A stretch of DNA of 64,000 nt, taken from positions 1 through 64,000 of the forward strand of contig JAAFIV010000006.1 in NCBI GenBank assembly GCA_013298775.1. The letters are read 5' to 3'. The stretch is from Ignavibacteria bacterium (GTDB taxonomy: Bacteria; Bacteroidota; Ignavibacteria; Kapaibacteriales; UBA4661). Shown here in pieces: positions 18,662 to 27,778 of the stretch (its first letter is position 1; every line of letters begins with the position of its first letter). The translations under genes were made by a program, and so were the position numbers. The notes under the pieces were generated by a model. The model had not been told where the DNA came from. It did no database searches and worked only from the letters and a program-made list of their open reading frames with translations.

Positions 18662-18784
18662 GAGGGCTTTCGCAGACGGTTTGTTTCATGGGCAGACAAG
18701 AGTGTCCGCCCTACCAAAGCCTGATAAAACCGAAGCCTGATGGTAGCGCAGACACTCTTGTCTGCGCCCTTTACGAAAGTCCTA
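18662..18784. mobile_element. 124-bp-class repeat element, degenerate left end
   Basis: The left end GAGGGCTTTC and right end GAAAGTCCTA (18775-18784) correspond to the TAGGACTTTC inverted repeat of 20079-20202, and the length is the same within one base. The inside has CAGACAAGAGTGTC and GACACTCTTGTCTG palindromes. It lies inside the maf 3' region, upstream of the terminator. Confidence 0.8.
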
Positions 18785-18827
18785 TCAATATCATGTTTGG
18801 CTCATCGAATTATTGTGCTAACAACAG

Positions 18828-18866
18828 AAGAGGCTCTGACGTACTGCTCGTCAGAGCCTCTTTTTT
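18828..18866 (+). terminator. Rho-independent terminator (maf)
   Basis: A perfect 14-bp stem AAGAGGCTCTGACG / CGTCAGAGCCTCTT (18828-18841 and 18849-18862) is followed by a run of six T. The sequence belongs to the same hairpin family as those at 138 and 21286. Confidence 0.92.
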
Positions 18867-18915
18867 GAATAGTGTTTTTACCTGCAAACCGCATTCAAAC
18901 TTTTTGCATTAAAAC

Positions 18916-19057
18916 CTCACCTTACGCATAAGACCCTTACCCAACCCTCTCCCAGCGGGAGAGGGCTTCAGAGCTAGTCTTCACTAACCCTCGCCCTCTG
19001 GGAGAGGGTCTCGCGCAGCGAGGGGTGAGGGCGGCGCGAGGGTGTGCGTAAGGTGAG
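18916..19057. mobile_element. 142-bp MITE-like element, copy 2, with 7-bp target duplication
   Basis: The ends CTCACCTTACGCA (18916-18928) and TGCGTAAGGTGAG (19045-19057) are identical to those of 3196-3337, as is the length. The interior runs in the opposite orientation. TTAAAAC flanks both sides (18909-18915 and 19058-19064). Confidence 0.93.
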
Positions 19058-19087
19058 TTAAAACGTTCCGCATTAAAACGTTCCGCA

Positions 19088-19960
19088 TTAAAACGTTGTT
19101 CCTGCTCGGAAACTTGAAATGGTGCGGCGTTCACCTGGAGCAATGACGCGCCCGACAACAGGAATGTTCGGTAAAACAACCGTATTTTCTTGAAGGCGAA
19201 TAATCGTGCGTGGCGTGTTTTGTTGTGCTGGAATGCCATAATCGGTTTCCAGATTTGACGAGGAACGAATTGTGCCAATAAATGGTAACGACGTGCTAAT
19301 GGCGTAGCTCTGCGCTTGACGGTGTGCGCGATAGGAATTGCTACCAACGGCTTGTGTTACCACGCCTTGATTTTTGCCCGTAATTTTCAAGCCAACGCTC
19401 AACGAGCCAAACATAGGAATCATGCCAGATGCAGAGAAATCGGCGGTGGGGAAATCCATTCCAGCTGCGTCGCGTAATTCAGCAATTTTAATCCATTTTG
19501 GTTCTAAACCTGTAACGCCGAGCGCGTTAATATCAACAGTGGTACCAAAGCTAGAAGCAATGCGTCGAATAATGCGCCCGATGGCGTTGATGTCGAAATA
19601 GTAGAATACTTCATCATTTGCAACGCGGTAGTAGAGCGTATCAACGCTTGCAAGACGTGGCGACGCGCCAGAGGTGAAGGTGCTATCGCGCAGCAACACG
19701 GCATCGGATTGTCCACCAACGGTTACGCCCGTGCGAACAACGGTGCGGCTTACGCGGTAGGTGCGTGCAGTTGGGTTATTGTTCGTGTCGAGTTCGGCTG
19801 CGTCATAGACGGTATAATCACCCGTGCGGTAGCCGAATTTATCTGCTTGAGCGGGCTGAAATAATTCACACGAGCTTGCAAGCATCGTCAAAAGCAGGGC
19901 TGCAAGCACAAGTGGGAAAGACAAACGTGATTGTTTGCGGGATATTTGCTGAGGTTTCAT
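19088..19960 (-). CDS. Putative lipoprotein of unknown function
   Basis: The 290-residue protein has a signal peptide with a lipobox (LASSC, Cys at about residue 31) and is otherwise soluble and beta-rich. Nothing in it matches a family I know. Its tail terminates only 30 bp from a 142-bp mobile element, so its 3' flank has been the insertion target. mdh lies 264 bp away on the same strand, separated by a 124-bp element. Confidence 0.7.
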   Translation of the reverse strand: MKPQQISRKQSRLSFPLVLAALLLTMLASSCELFQPAQADKFGYRTGDYTVYDAAELDTNNNPTARTYRVSRTVVRTGVTVGGQSDAVLLRDSTFTSGASPRLASVDTLYYRVANDEVFYYFDINAIGRIIRRIASSFGTTVDINALGVTGLEPKWIKIAELRDAAGMDFPTADFSASGMIPMFGSLSVGLKITGKNQGVVTQAVGSNSYRAHRQAQSYAISTSLPFIGTIRSSSNLETDYGIPAQQNTPRTIIRLQENTVVLPNIPVVGRVIAPGERRTISSFRAGTTF

Positions 19961-20078
19961 GCGATTCCCTTGAATGGTTGTGAAGTGGGAAAATTGTTCT
20001 GTGGTGAAAATGTATTCAACGTCAAATTACAAAAAGGGGCGAAAAACTTCTCCATTTTTCGCCCCGCTTATTTTGTCT

Positions 20079-20202
20079 TAGGACTTTCACAAAACGCTCG
20101 TTTTGTGGCACAGACAAGAGTGTCTGTGCTACCGAAGGCTCGAACAACCTGCATCAAGTGGTAGCGCAGACACTCCTGTCTGCGCCATTTATGAAAGTCC
20201 TA
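20079..20202. mobile_element. 124-bp MITE-like element flanked by TA
   Basis: Perfect 10-bp inverted ends TAGGACTTTC (20079-20088) and GAAAGTCCTA (20193-20202) enclose two CAGACAAGAGTGTCTG-type palindromes. The outermost TA may be the duplicated target, as produced by IS630/Tc1-mariner transposases. The other copies are at 18662 and 61256. It lies between mdh and the lipoprotein gene. Confidence 0.85.
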
Positions 20203-20224
20203 TGGCTACTAACTACGCCTTACA

Positions 20225-21154
20225 TTACGCATTCGCTGTCAATTTCGCCATGTTCGAGCGTACATCGTCAGCAGATTTGTTCAATGCTGCTTGTTCGTCG
20301 GCGGAGAGCTTAATTTCAAAAATGCGCTCCATGCCATTTTTGCCAAGCACAATCGGCACACCGCAGACAACATCCTTCAAGCCGTATTCGCCTTCCAACC
20401 ACACCGCGCATGGCAAAATACGACGCTTGTTTTTGATGATACATTCTGCCATTTCCACTGCCGAAGCCGATGGCGAGTAGTACGCGCTGCCTGTTTTGAG
20501 CAAGCCAACAATCTCCGCGCCACCATTTGCGGTACGTTTTACGATTGCATCAATTTTTTCTTGCGACATAAGCTCTGAAAGCGGCACACCTGCTACGGTG
20601 GTGAAGCGTGGAAGCGGAACCATTGTATCGCCGTGTCCGCCCAAAACGAAGGCGTTGATGTCCTCGACCGATACGCCAAGTTCCATCGCGATAAACGTGC
20701 GGTACCGCGCCGAATCAAGTACGCCAGCCATGCCGATAACTTTGTGGCGTGGCAAACCTGTTGCTTTCAGTGCAACATAGGTCATCACATCAAGCGGGTT
20801 GGAAACAACGATAAAAAACGCATTCGGTGATTTTGCATACGCTTGCTCAATACACGATTTTACGATTTCCGAATTCTTAAACAATAAGTCGTCGCGGCTC
20901 ATTCCGGGCTTGCGAGCAAGTCCGGCGGTCATAATCACGATGTCGGAATCTGCGGTGGCATCATACGTATTGGTGCCAGTGACAATCGTATCTGAGCCAA
21001 TGACGGGCATTGCTTGGAACATGTCCAAGCCTTTGCCTTGCGGCAAATCTTCTACGACATCCACGATAACAACTTCGTGTGCGAGTTCATCATATGCAAT
21101 TTTCTGAGCAGCCGTCGCGCCCACGTTTCCTGCGCCGATTACGGTAATTTTCAT
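20225..21154 (-). CDS. mdh: Malate dehydrogenase (LDH-like type)
   Basis: The enzyme oxidises malate to oxaloacetate with NAD in the citric acid cycle. The 309 residues have the Rossmann loop GAGNVGA (7-13) and an NAD-preferring D32. The substrate residues are R81 (the malate-type specificity Arg in LARKPGM), R87 and R150, with the catalytic H174 in GGHGD. The sequence is of the type 3 (LDH-like) group, as in Chlorobi. It is preceded by the metalloprotease terminator and appears monocistronic. Confidence 0.96.
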   Translation of the reverse strand: MKITVIGAGNVGATAAQKIAYDELAHEVVIVDVVEDLPQGKGLDMFQAMPVIGSDTIVTGTNTYDATADSDIVIMTAGLARKPGMSRDDLLFKNSEIVKSCIEQAYAKSPNAFFIVVSNPLDVMTYVALKATGLPRHKVIGMAGVLDSARYRTFIAMELGVSVEDINAFVLGGHGDTMVPLPRFTTVAGVPLSELMSQEKIDAIVKRTANGGAEIVGLLKTGSAYYSPSASAVEMAECIIKNKRRILPCAVWLEGEYGLKDVVCGVPIVLGKNGMERIFEIKLSADEQAALNKSADDVRSNMAKLTANA

Positions 21155-21277
21155 AACAAACCTACGTTGAATGAGAATAAAAATGAAGGTGAATTGAAGG
21201 CAATTTGGGGTGAGAAGAATCGCAAATTACGCGCTTTTTAGGAATCTCGGAAGAGAATCTTTACAAGACAGTGCAGA

Positions 21278-21328
21278 CAAAAAAATGAGAGCCTCGCTGA
21301 CGGCTTTCCGTCAGAAGTGAGACCCTCA
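21278..21328 (-). terminator. Terminator of the metalloprotease gene
   Basis: On the minus strand a stem of TGAGGGTCTCACTTCTGACGG against CCGTCAGCGAGGCTCTCA is followed by seven T. It lies in the 215-bp gap between the metalloprotease stop and the mdh start. Confidence 0.85.
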
Positions 21329-21369
21329 TTGTAAACCAAGTATGTATCAGCTTTGCAGCGTATTTGTGC

Positions 21370-23844
21370 TTATTTTTTCGGATTCAAAATATTGTCAATC
21401 ACTGCTGCTATATCCTTCAAATGCGCCTTTGTTGCGTCGTTTGCGGCTTTGCTGGACGCGCTTTGGCACGCATTTTTCAGATTGTCCAATTGCAAACGCG
21501 AAAGGCTGCGAACATCAGTATTCGAGACATCTGGCGGCAAAATGAGGCTGAAAATTTTGTTTTGCGGAAAGCCCTGAATGGGCGTTGCCGCAACGGGCGC
21601 AAACTTCGCGCCAAGCTCGTTCACGTAGGCGCGTTGAAGATTGCGGCGGTATGCGTCAATATCGGGCTTGCCTTGTTTCAATTCCGCAAAGAGCGCGGTT
21701 TCCATGTCGTTGTATAATTCCTTTACCGAGTACGCATTTGCGCCGCCTGTGGCTTCATGTTCGACGAGGCGCAAAAGTTTATCATTGCTCACCATCGTCC
21801 GCACCGTGCGGGCTTGCGCGTCCATGAGTTGCTTGATTGCGCCAGAGGGCTGAATTTTACGCAAAACATCGTCGCGCAAAAACATTTTCGGTGCTTTCCA
21901 CGCATTTTCCGCGACAAACTGCACGGCTTCGCGCTGCTTTGCCTTCGGGAGCGGCGTGTATTGGTCGCCTGTTTGTCCGTAGGTCTTGAAGACAACATCC
22001 ACGCCGCCCGGATAGTTTGCCACGTGAATGATTTCGCGCAGCCATTGTCCCAACACCTCATTATACAATTCTTTCAATTCGTCGTAATCCAAGCCCTCTT
22101 TTGCTGGCGCGTCCACGAGATTTTGCATCACGCGCTCAAGGTTTTTAATGCCGTAGGCGGTAGATTTCATCGCGTCGTCGCCCAAGTCTTCCGTTTGGGA
22201 AAAGGGGTCAAGCACGCCGCCAAATTGCTGTGCGCCGAAGCGGTACATTTTGTTCGTTTCGGTCAAACGCGCCCATTTGTTGAGCGAATCCAGCTCTTCA
22301 TCAGGCGTTTTCGCGCTCGGTATAGGACGATAGCCCCACTTCGTTGCAAACAGGTCGTAGGGACCTACTTTCGGCATCATTGCTGCGCCGTCGCCTGGTT
22401 GAGCAACGTAATTGAAACGCGCATAATCCATGATGCTGGGCGCAGTGCCAAATTTTTCGGTAAATGTTTTTGAGCGCAAGGAATCAACGGGATACGCATT
22501 GGAAGCCTTCATATTATGCGGGAAGCCGAGCGTATGCCCCACTTCATGCGCTGAAACGAAGGTGACAAGCTCGCTCATAAGGCTGTCTGGCAAGGGCAAT
22601 TTTTTCGTGCGCGGGTCGGCGACGGCTTGCACGAAATACCAGTTGCGGAGCAGATTCATCACGTTATGGAACCAGCCAATGTCGGATTCCAAAATCTCGC
22701 CCGTGCGCGGGTCAATCACGTTTGGACCGTAGGCATTTTCAATCGGCGAGGGATAATAGCGAATGACGGAATAGCGTGCGTCTTCGGGCGACCATTCAGG
22801 GTCTTCTTTCGCAGAAGGCGCGTCAATACAGCGAATGGCATTTTTGAAACCAGCTTGCTCGAAGGCGACATTCCACATCTCTACGCCTTTTTTGAGCGCG
22901 GGTCGCCATTGTGCGGGCGTTGCGGGGTCGATGTAGTACGTGATAGGCTTTTTCGGTTCAACAAGTTCGCCACGTGCAAATGCCGCATCGTCCTTGGGTT
23001 CGAGCCGCCACCGGCGAATGTAGGTGCGCTTTTCTGCACGCTGCGTCGGCATGCCGTAATCGGTTTGATTGATGAAAAAATAGCCAACGCGCGAATCCTG
23101 AAAGCGAGGCATCATCGGCTTTTCGGGCAATTTCACCATTGAATGGTGCATGGTAAAGGACATCGTGCGCGAAGCGGGATTTTGCGGCGCGTTGTCGGCG
23201 GAATACGTCAGAACGTTTTCAACCTCAATATTTTCAGGAAAACTCCGTACATAATCAATGTACGAGCGGCTGCCGTCCAGCGCGGAAATGCGATACGCAT
23301 CGCGCTTCGCTTTTGCGGGCGTAAGCAAACCAACATCGGTCGTAAAAAGCGAGGAAACATCAATGATTACGCCCGTTGTATCTTTGTTGTAGGCTTGAAT
23401 AGTGAAGGAAGCAAGCACTTCCTCAAAGTTGCCATTTTTTACGGCTTTTGCGATGGGCAGAGAATCCGATGCAACATTGGTGTACGGTACAGCGCGAAGC
23501 AAAATGCGATTAAACTTGCGTTCCCAGCGAATGACCGATTCCGACTGCGCTTGCTCGCCACCGTAGCCGTCTTGCGGCGTTTTTGCTTGGCGCGAGACGA
23601 GGAGCATCTCTTTCCCCAAGAGCTTATTGGGGATTTCATAAAAAACTTTTTCTTCAATGCGATGCACCGTAAATAAGCCCTCATCGGACTTTGCTTGTGC
23701 GGTAATCACATCCTTGAATGCCTTGATTCCATTTGGGTTTGCCGGCGGCGGCGAGGTGGCGGGTGCTTGTGCGTACGCATGCGCGGCGGAAAGGCTCATC
23801 ACGCCCCAAACAAGTAATCGTGCAATGTTGCTGCGATGTTTCAT
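21370..23844 (-). CDS. Secreted zinc-dependent metalloprotease (DUF5117/DUF5118 type)
   Basis: The 824-residue protein begins with a Sec signal peptide (cleavage near AAHAYAQA, residue 26). The middle contains an extended zinc motif HEVGHTLGFPH (H433, E434, H437, H443), characteristic of metzincin-like proteases, downstream of the N-terminal DUF5117/DUF5118-like region. Proteins of this arrangement are common in Bacteroidota and Chlorobiota and are thought to act in the periplasm or outside the cell; substrates are unknown. It has no type IX sorting domain at the C-terminus. Confidence 0.88.
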   Translation of the reverse strand: MKHRSNIARLLVWGVMSLSAAHAYAQAPATSPPPANPNGIKAFKDVITAQAKSDEGLFTVHRIEEKVFYEIPNKLLGKEMLLVSRQAKTPQDGYGGEQAQSESVIRWERKFNRILLRAVPYTNVASDSLPIAKAVKNGNFEEVLASFTIQAYNKDTTGVIIDVSSLFTTDVGLLTPAKAKRDAYRISALDGSRSYIDYVRSFPENIEVENVLTYSADNAPQNPASRTMSFTMHHSMVKLPEKPMMPRFQDSRVGYFFINQTDYGMPTQRAEKRTYIRRWRLEPKDDAAFARGELVEPKKPITYYIDPATPAQWRPALKKGVEMWNVAFEQAGFKNAIRCIDAPSAKEDPEWSPEDARYSVIRYYPSPIENAYGPNVIDPRTGEILESDIGWFHNVMNLLRNWYFVQAVADPRTKKLPLPDSLMSELVTFVSAHEVGHTLGFPHNMKASNAYPVDSLRSKTFTEKFGTAPSIMDYARFNYVAQPGDGAAMMPKVGPYDLFATKWGYRPIPSAKTPDEELDSLNKWARLTETNKMYRFGAQQFGGVLDPFSQTEDLGDDAMKSTAYGIKNLERVMQNLVDAPAKEGLDYDELKELYNEVLGQWLREIIHVANYPGGVDVVFKTYGQTGDQYTPLPKAKQREAVQFVAENAWKAPKMFLRDDVLRKIQPSGAIKQLMDAQARTVRTMVSNDKLLRLVEHEATGGANAYSVKELYNDMETALFAELKQGKPDIDAYRRNLQRAYVNELGAKFAPVAATPIQGFPQNKIFSLILPPDVSNTDVRSLSRLQLDNLKNACQSASSKAANDATKAHLKDIAAVIDNILNPKK

Positions 23845-24006
23845 CGTGTTCTCTCCATGAACGGGTGGTTGAAAGGTGAATAGTGGGTGAGTGCTTGATA
23901 CAATAATCAGAAAGGAAGGGCAAAAATACGGATTTTTTGAGGGAAAGTTACAGTAGTGCGGATTTTCTTGTTACTCACGTTTTCCCGTGATTGCTGTTCG
24001 GTGAAA

Positions 24007-24038
24007 CCCGTTCCACCGTTCAGAAACGGTAAGACGGG
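24007..24038. other. Hairpin upstream of the sigma factor gene
   Basis: CCCGTTCCACCGTT pairs with AACGGTAAGACGGG (outer 5 bp and inner 6 bp around a 4-base loop). It lies 120 bp before the sigma gene and 160 bp after the divergent metalloprotease start. It has no T tract; a regulatory role is possible but untested. Confidence 0.45.
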
Positions 24039-24160
24039 AAGATAAAGGCTTTAAAACAGCATTTTCCAGCAACAATCCGACCGTGATTAAACTTTTTCCC
24101 TGAACGAATCATCAAATTAACGTAAATTACAAATGTATAATTCTTGTTTGCTAAATAACC

Positions 24161-24733
24161 ATGAGCTACGCCCTTGCTGTGAAGAACGATGACGCACTTC
24201 TAACCGCCTTGCGAGAAGCCACCGAATCTAATAGTGCGGCGGCAAATGAGTTCGTGCGGAAGCATCAAAAATTCGTGTATTCTACGGCACTTCGGTATTT
24301 GAAGTCGTCGGACGATGCTTATGATGCAACACAAGAAGTGTTCATTAAAGCCTTGAAGAGTATCAAAAATTTTCGTGGAGAAAGCTCCATTACAACGTGG
24401 CTGTATCGCATCACGCAGAACGTCTGCTCTGGCATGAAGCGGAAAGAGAAAGTCCGTCAGTTTGTGGGCTTGGATGTGATTGAAGAAATTGAACCTGACC
24501 ATACCATCACCCCTGCACAAGCCACAGAAAACAATGATTTCAAGGTACGATTTGAAAAACTTTTGGCACAACTCCCCGACAAACAGCGCGAAACCTTTAT
24601 GATGCGCTACTTCGATGAATTGTCCTACGAAGAAATTTCCCAAGCTCTCGGCACAAGCGTCGGTGGACTTAAAGCAAACTATTTTCAAGCGGTGAAAAAA
24701 TTAGCACACCTCTTGAAAGAGGAGAAAAAATAA
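24161..24733 (+). CDS. ECF-type RNA polymerase sigma factor
   Basis: This is an extracytoplasmic-function sigma-70 factor. In its 190 residues the sigma2 region is seen in SDDAYDATQEVFIKALKS and FRGESSITTWLYRITQN, and the sigma4 helix-turn-helix in LPDKQRETFMMRYFDELSYEEISQALGTSVGGLKANY. It is separated by one base from the next gene, which encodes a single-pass membrane protein, and a periplasmic Spy-like protein follows. This layout suggests an envelope-stress sigma/anti-sigma switch. Confidence 0.95.
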   Translation: MSYALAVKNDDALLTALREATESNSAAANEFVRKHQKFVYSTALRYLKSSDDAYDATQEVFIKALKSIKNFRGESSITTWLYRITQNVCSGMKRKEKVRQFVGLDVIEEIEPDHTITPAQATENNDFKVRFEKLLAQLPDKQRETFMMRYFDELSYEEISQALGTSVGGLKANYFQAVKKLAHLLKEEKK

Positions 24734-24734
24734 T

Positions 24735-25484
24735 ATGGCTATCTATTCCGATACTTCCCATGCGGCATCGCCACCTGCGGGTGCGCCTTTGCTGCAACGC
24801 GACGAGCTAGAGGCTCTTTTGCCCGATTTTGCCTTCGGTGAACTGAGCGAGAACGACGCAGCACGCGTTATTGCCTCGCTTCCAGCATTCCCCGACCTTC
24901 AAGAAGAACTCACACTTATCCAAGAAAGTTTTACGGCTCTCGAAGAGGCGATGGAAACCATAGAGCGTGCCAATGCTCAACGCTTGCGCAATCTCAGCGT
25001 TCATGTGCAAGAGCGTTTGCGTGAGGAAACTCTCCGTTCCAAGCGGCGTTGGCAGTGGTTTCGGATTATGATTCCGAGTGTTATCGCTGCTGCCGTTCTT
25101 GCGGTCGTCGTTGTGCCAAATCGTGTTTCCGACGCGCTTCGTGAGCGTTTGGGCATTGCGGGTGCAACAACAAGCGACAGCGCATTAGATTTGAAACCCG
25201 AAGAAATTGAGCAAATACGCGCCATTTCAGAACCAAATGCCCTCCAAGCTGGCTTGCTTGATGCCGATGCTGGTGTGAACGACAAAGCACTCGCGGAGGC
25301 AATGGACAAATCGTTTTCATCGCACGAAAATACGATGGCTTCTACAATGCTCCACAAGGAAACAATGAAAGCTCTTGCCCAGAACACATCGGCTTTCCAC
25401 GATTATTTTGATAATTCCACCGATATGCAAAACCTCAGCGATGAGGATGTGGCAAACGTTGCTGCGGCACTCACGGAAATGTGA
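24735..25484 (+). CDS. Putative membrane anti-sigma factor
   Basis: The 249-residue product has an N-terminal cytoplasmic region with an acidic helical segment (EALLPDFAFGELSENDAARV, 26-45) reminiscent of anti-sigma N-terminal domains, one transmembrane helix (about 109-127), and a C-terminal periplasmic part rich in polar residues. It starts one base after the sigma stop. A zinc-binding HxxxCxxC anti-sigma motif is not present. The assignment rests on gene order and topology. Confidence 0.75.
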   Translation: MAIYSDTSHAASPPAGAPLLQRDELEALLPDFAFGELSENDAARVIASLPAFPDLQEELTLIQESFTALEEAMETIERANAQRLRNLSVHVQERLREETLRSKRRWQWFRIMIPSVIAAAVLAVVVVPNRVSDALRERLGIAGATTSDSALDLKPEEIEQIRAISEPNALQAGLLDADAGVNDKALAEAMDKSFSSHENTMASTMLHKETMKALAQNTSAFHDYFDNSTDMQNLSDEDVANVAAALTEM

Positions 25485-25494
25485 TATATGCTAA

Positions 25495-25571
25495 CTTGTG
25501 GCGCAGACAAGAGTGTCTGCGCTACCACTACCCCATCGGGGTAGCGCAGACACTCTTGTCTGCGCCACAAG
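25495..25571. repeat. Perfect 32-bp inverted repeat between anti-sigma and Spy-like genes
   Basis: Arms 25495-25526 and 25540-25571 are exact reverse complements with a 13-base loop. The sequence is the CAGACAAGAGTGTCTG palindrome unit shared with the 124-bp elements. In RNA it would form a very stable hairpin within a likely three-gene transcript. Confidence 0.95.
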
Positions 25572-25633
25572 ACGCGCAAAATACTTCTATCAGACTACTA
25601 CCTACTCTCTCGAATTTCATGGAGAATTTTTGT

Positions 25634-26152
25634 ATGACCTTTTTTCGACGTTTTTCTGCCTTTTCGCCGCGAATACCAAGCATTTGTCTTGTGTTTGTGA
25701 GTGCATTCCTTTTTGTTTGGGGAAATGCTTTTGCGATTGCTACGGGCGCACCTAAAACAAAGCAACAAGAAGGCGGCAAAGCAAAAATTGAGCAATTAAA
25801 AAAGCTCAAACTTATTGAAAAACTTGACCTTGACGACGCAACAGCAGAAAAGTTTTTTGTTCGCTACAATGGCGGACAGAAAAAAGTGGACGAAGCCCGC
25901 AAAGCTCTCGACGAAGCCACCAACGAGCTTGACAAGGCAAAAGCAAGCGGCAACAATGATAAAATCAAGCAAGTAACCGAAACGATGTTGCAAAAGCACA
26001 AAGGTCTGCAAGATGCCACCAACGAAATGCTGAAGTCTATTCGCGGTGTGCTGACCGAAAAGCAGTACGCAGAGTTTTTGGTGTTTGAAGCAAAGTTTCC
26101 GGAAATTCTGCGGAAATCTTTGCAGGAACGCAAAGATTCGACGCGGAAGTAA
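25634..26152 (+). CDS. Spy/CpxP-like periplasmic protein
   Basis: The 172-residue protein has a hydrophobic N-terminal signal segment followed by a helical, charged mature chain with long coiled-coil-like helices and a LTEKQYAEFLVFE segment resembling the LTxxQ motif of Spy/CpxP periplasmic chaperones. ATG 25634 is preceded by GGAGA at good spacing; an in-frame ATG 15 bases upstream lacks this. With the sigma and anti-sigma genes it forms a plausible envelope-stress module in which it could be a sensor or effector. Confidence 0.68.
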   Translation: MTFFRRFSAFSPRIPSICLVFVSAFLFVWGNAFAIATGAPKTKQQEGGKAKIEQLKKLKLIEKLDLDDATAEKFFVRYNGGQKKVDEARKALDEATNELDKAKASGNNDKIKQVTETMLQKHKGLQDATNEMLKSIRGVLTEKQYAEFLVFEAKFPEILRKSLQERKDSTRK

Positions 26153-26206
26153 ATGCTACCTTGAAGGGCGCATACAATCTACATTTCGGCACTGACGATT
26201 ATTCTA

Positions 26207-26268
26207 CGGTAGCGTAGAGGAAATTGCCCACAAAATGGCGTACTTTCCTCTACGCTACCGATGTTTTT
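26207..26268 (+). terminator. Rho-independent terminator of the sigma operon
   Basis: A perfect 17-bp stem (26207-26223 with 26244-26260; CGGTAGCGTAGAGGAAA and its complement) is followed by a T-rich tract. Confidence 0.88.
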
Positions 26269-26291
26269 TGAATAGACTACACTATCAACGT

Positions 26292-26413
26292 CATTACGTT
26301 AATGCCCTCACCCTGCCCTCTCCCAGAGGGAGAGGGTTATGGAAATGTTTCTGTATCTTGCCCCTCGCCTTTGGGAGAGGGGTTGGGGTGAGGGAAAAGC
26401 ACTTAACTTAATG
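26292..26413. repeat. CCCTCTCCC-type palindromic repeat with CATTAMGTTAA ends
   Basis: Inverted ends CATTACGTTAATG and CATTAAGTTAAGTG (read inward from each side) enclose CCCTCACCC and GGGTGAGGG blocks like those of the 142-bp elements. No flanking duplication is evident. It lies 45 bp upstream of ftsY. Confidence 0.75.
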
Positions 26414-26457
26414 CAATAGATTCACTCTTTCCCCCTCCAACCACAAGCACGATATTT

Positions 26458-27516
26458 ATGGCACTTTTCGACAAATTCAAAGAAAAAGTTAGCATCGCCC
26501 GTGAAAAAGTCTCCGATAAAATGGCGGAAACACGGGAAAAGATGAGTACGGCGGTTCAGAACACCAAAGAAAAGCTCAAATTCAAGCGTTTGCGCGAAGG
26601 GCTGAACAAAACTCGCACAAATCTTGTCAATCGCTTGGCGGGCGCACTCTTACCTGGTCGCAAGATTGATGAAGCCCTCATGGGCGAAATTGAGGAAATT
26701 CTTATCACCGCAGATATTGGCGTAAAAACAACCACCGCTATTCTCGCTGCTGTGCGCCTTCGTGTGCGTAAGGAAGGCTTGGATAATGCTGCGGAATTGT
26801 ACGATTTTATCAAACAAGAAATTTTGACAATCCTTCTGCAAGGGCGCGACAATATCAAGTCAATGCAAGATTCTAAGCCGTTTGTGGTGATGGTTGTGGG
26901 CGTGAACGGCGTTGGCAAAACAACGAGCATTGGCAAACTGGCGCGAAATTACAATGACGACGGCAAGAAAGTTATCATCGGTGCTGCGGACACCTTTCGT
27001 GCTGCCGCGACCGAACAGCTTGATGTGTGGGCAGAACGCGCCGAAGTGGAAATTATCAAGCAGCAACAAGGCGCAGACCCCGCCGCCGTTGCCTTCGACA
27101 CGCTCCAAGCCGCACTTTCCCGCGAAGCAGACATCGTGCTAATTGACACAGCAGGACGCTTGCACAACAAAACAGGGCTTATGGCAGAATTGGAAAAAAT
27201 GGGACGCGTGATGAAAAAGCTCAAAGCCTCAGCACCTGATGAAGTCTGGCTTGTGCTGGATGCGACGACTGGACAAAATGCAATCCAACAAGCAAAAGAA
27301 TTTACCAAAGTCGCGCCCGTAACGGGCTTAATTCTCACCAAGCTCGACGGCACCGCTAAAGGTGGCGTGGTGATTGCGATTGCCAATGAATTCAAGATTC
27401 CTGTCCGCTACATCGGGGTTGGCGAAAAGGTTGGAGATTTGCAGGAATTTCATCCAGCAGAATTTGTGAGCGCACTCTTTGAAGCCGCAGAAGAGCTGGA
27501 AGAGCATGAAGAATGA
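26458..27516 (+). CDS. ftsY: Signal recognition particle receptor FtsY
   Basis: FtsY docks SRP-ribosome complexes at the membrane. The 352-residue protein has an N-terminal charged helical region, the NG domain with GVNGVGKTTSIGKLA (148-162, P-loop), DTFRAAATEQL, DTAGRLHNK, and LTKLDGTAKGG. It lacks the long acidic A domain of enterobacteria, as is usual outside Gammaproteobacteria. It is flanked by repeats on both sides and is probably monocistronic. Confidence 0.97.
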   Translation: MALFDKFKEKVSIAREKVSDKMAETREKMSTAVQNTKEKLKFKRLREGLNKTRTNLVNRLAGALLPGRKIDEALMGEIEEILITADIGVKTTTAILAAVRLRVRKEGLDNAAELYDFIKQEILTILLQGRDNIKSMQDSKPFVVMVVGVNGVGKTTSIGKLARNYNDDGKKVIIGAADTFRAAATEQLDVWAERAEVEIIKQQQGADPAAVAFDTLQAALSREADIVLIDTAGRLHNKTGLMAELEKMGRVMKKLKASAPDEVWLVLDATTGQNAIQQAKEFTKVAPVTGLILTKLDGTAKGGVVIAIANEFKIPVRYIGVGEKVGDLQEFHPAEFVSALFEAAEELEEHEE

Positions 27517-27581
27517 TACGAAAATTTAACGTTCATAGCCATTCTGTTCCCGTCGGGCGGCTGTTATCACAAGCACAGTAG

Positions 27582-27624
27582 CCGTCCGGCGGGTACTTGT
27601 GCAAACGAATCACCCGCCGGACGG
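27582..27624. repeat. CCGTCCGGCGGGT palindrome downstream of ftsY
   Basis: A perfect 13-bp inverted repeat: CCGTCCGGCGGGT (27582-27594) with ACCCGCCGGACGG (27612-27624), and a related half-site CCCGTCGGGCGG 30 bp upstream. The GTCCGGCGGG core recurs in the porX terminator at 40924-40957. It has no T tract. Confidence 0.75.
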
Positions 27625-27778
27625 CAGCGTATCTGCACTCTTCAGCCACTTGGACGGGATAATGTCCGCACTATTACCTTTGAAGAACACACCAAAGCCG
27701 CATAAATACTAGCCTCCACCTAGATTTATTCGGCTTTTATCCTTTCCATTTCCACTGCCACTTGTTGCTGCAAACGCC

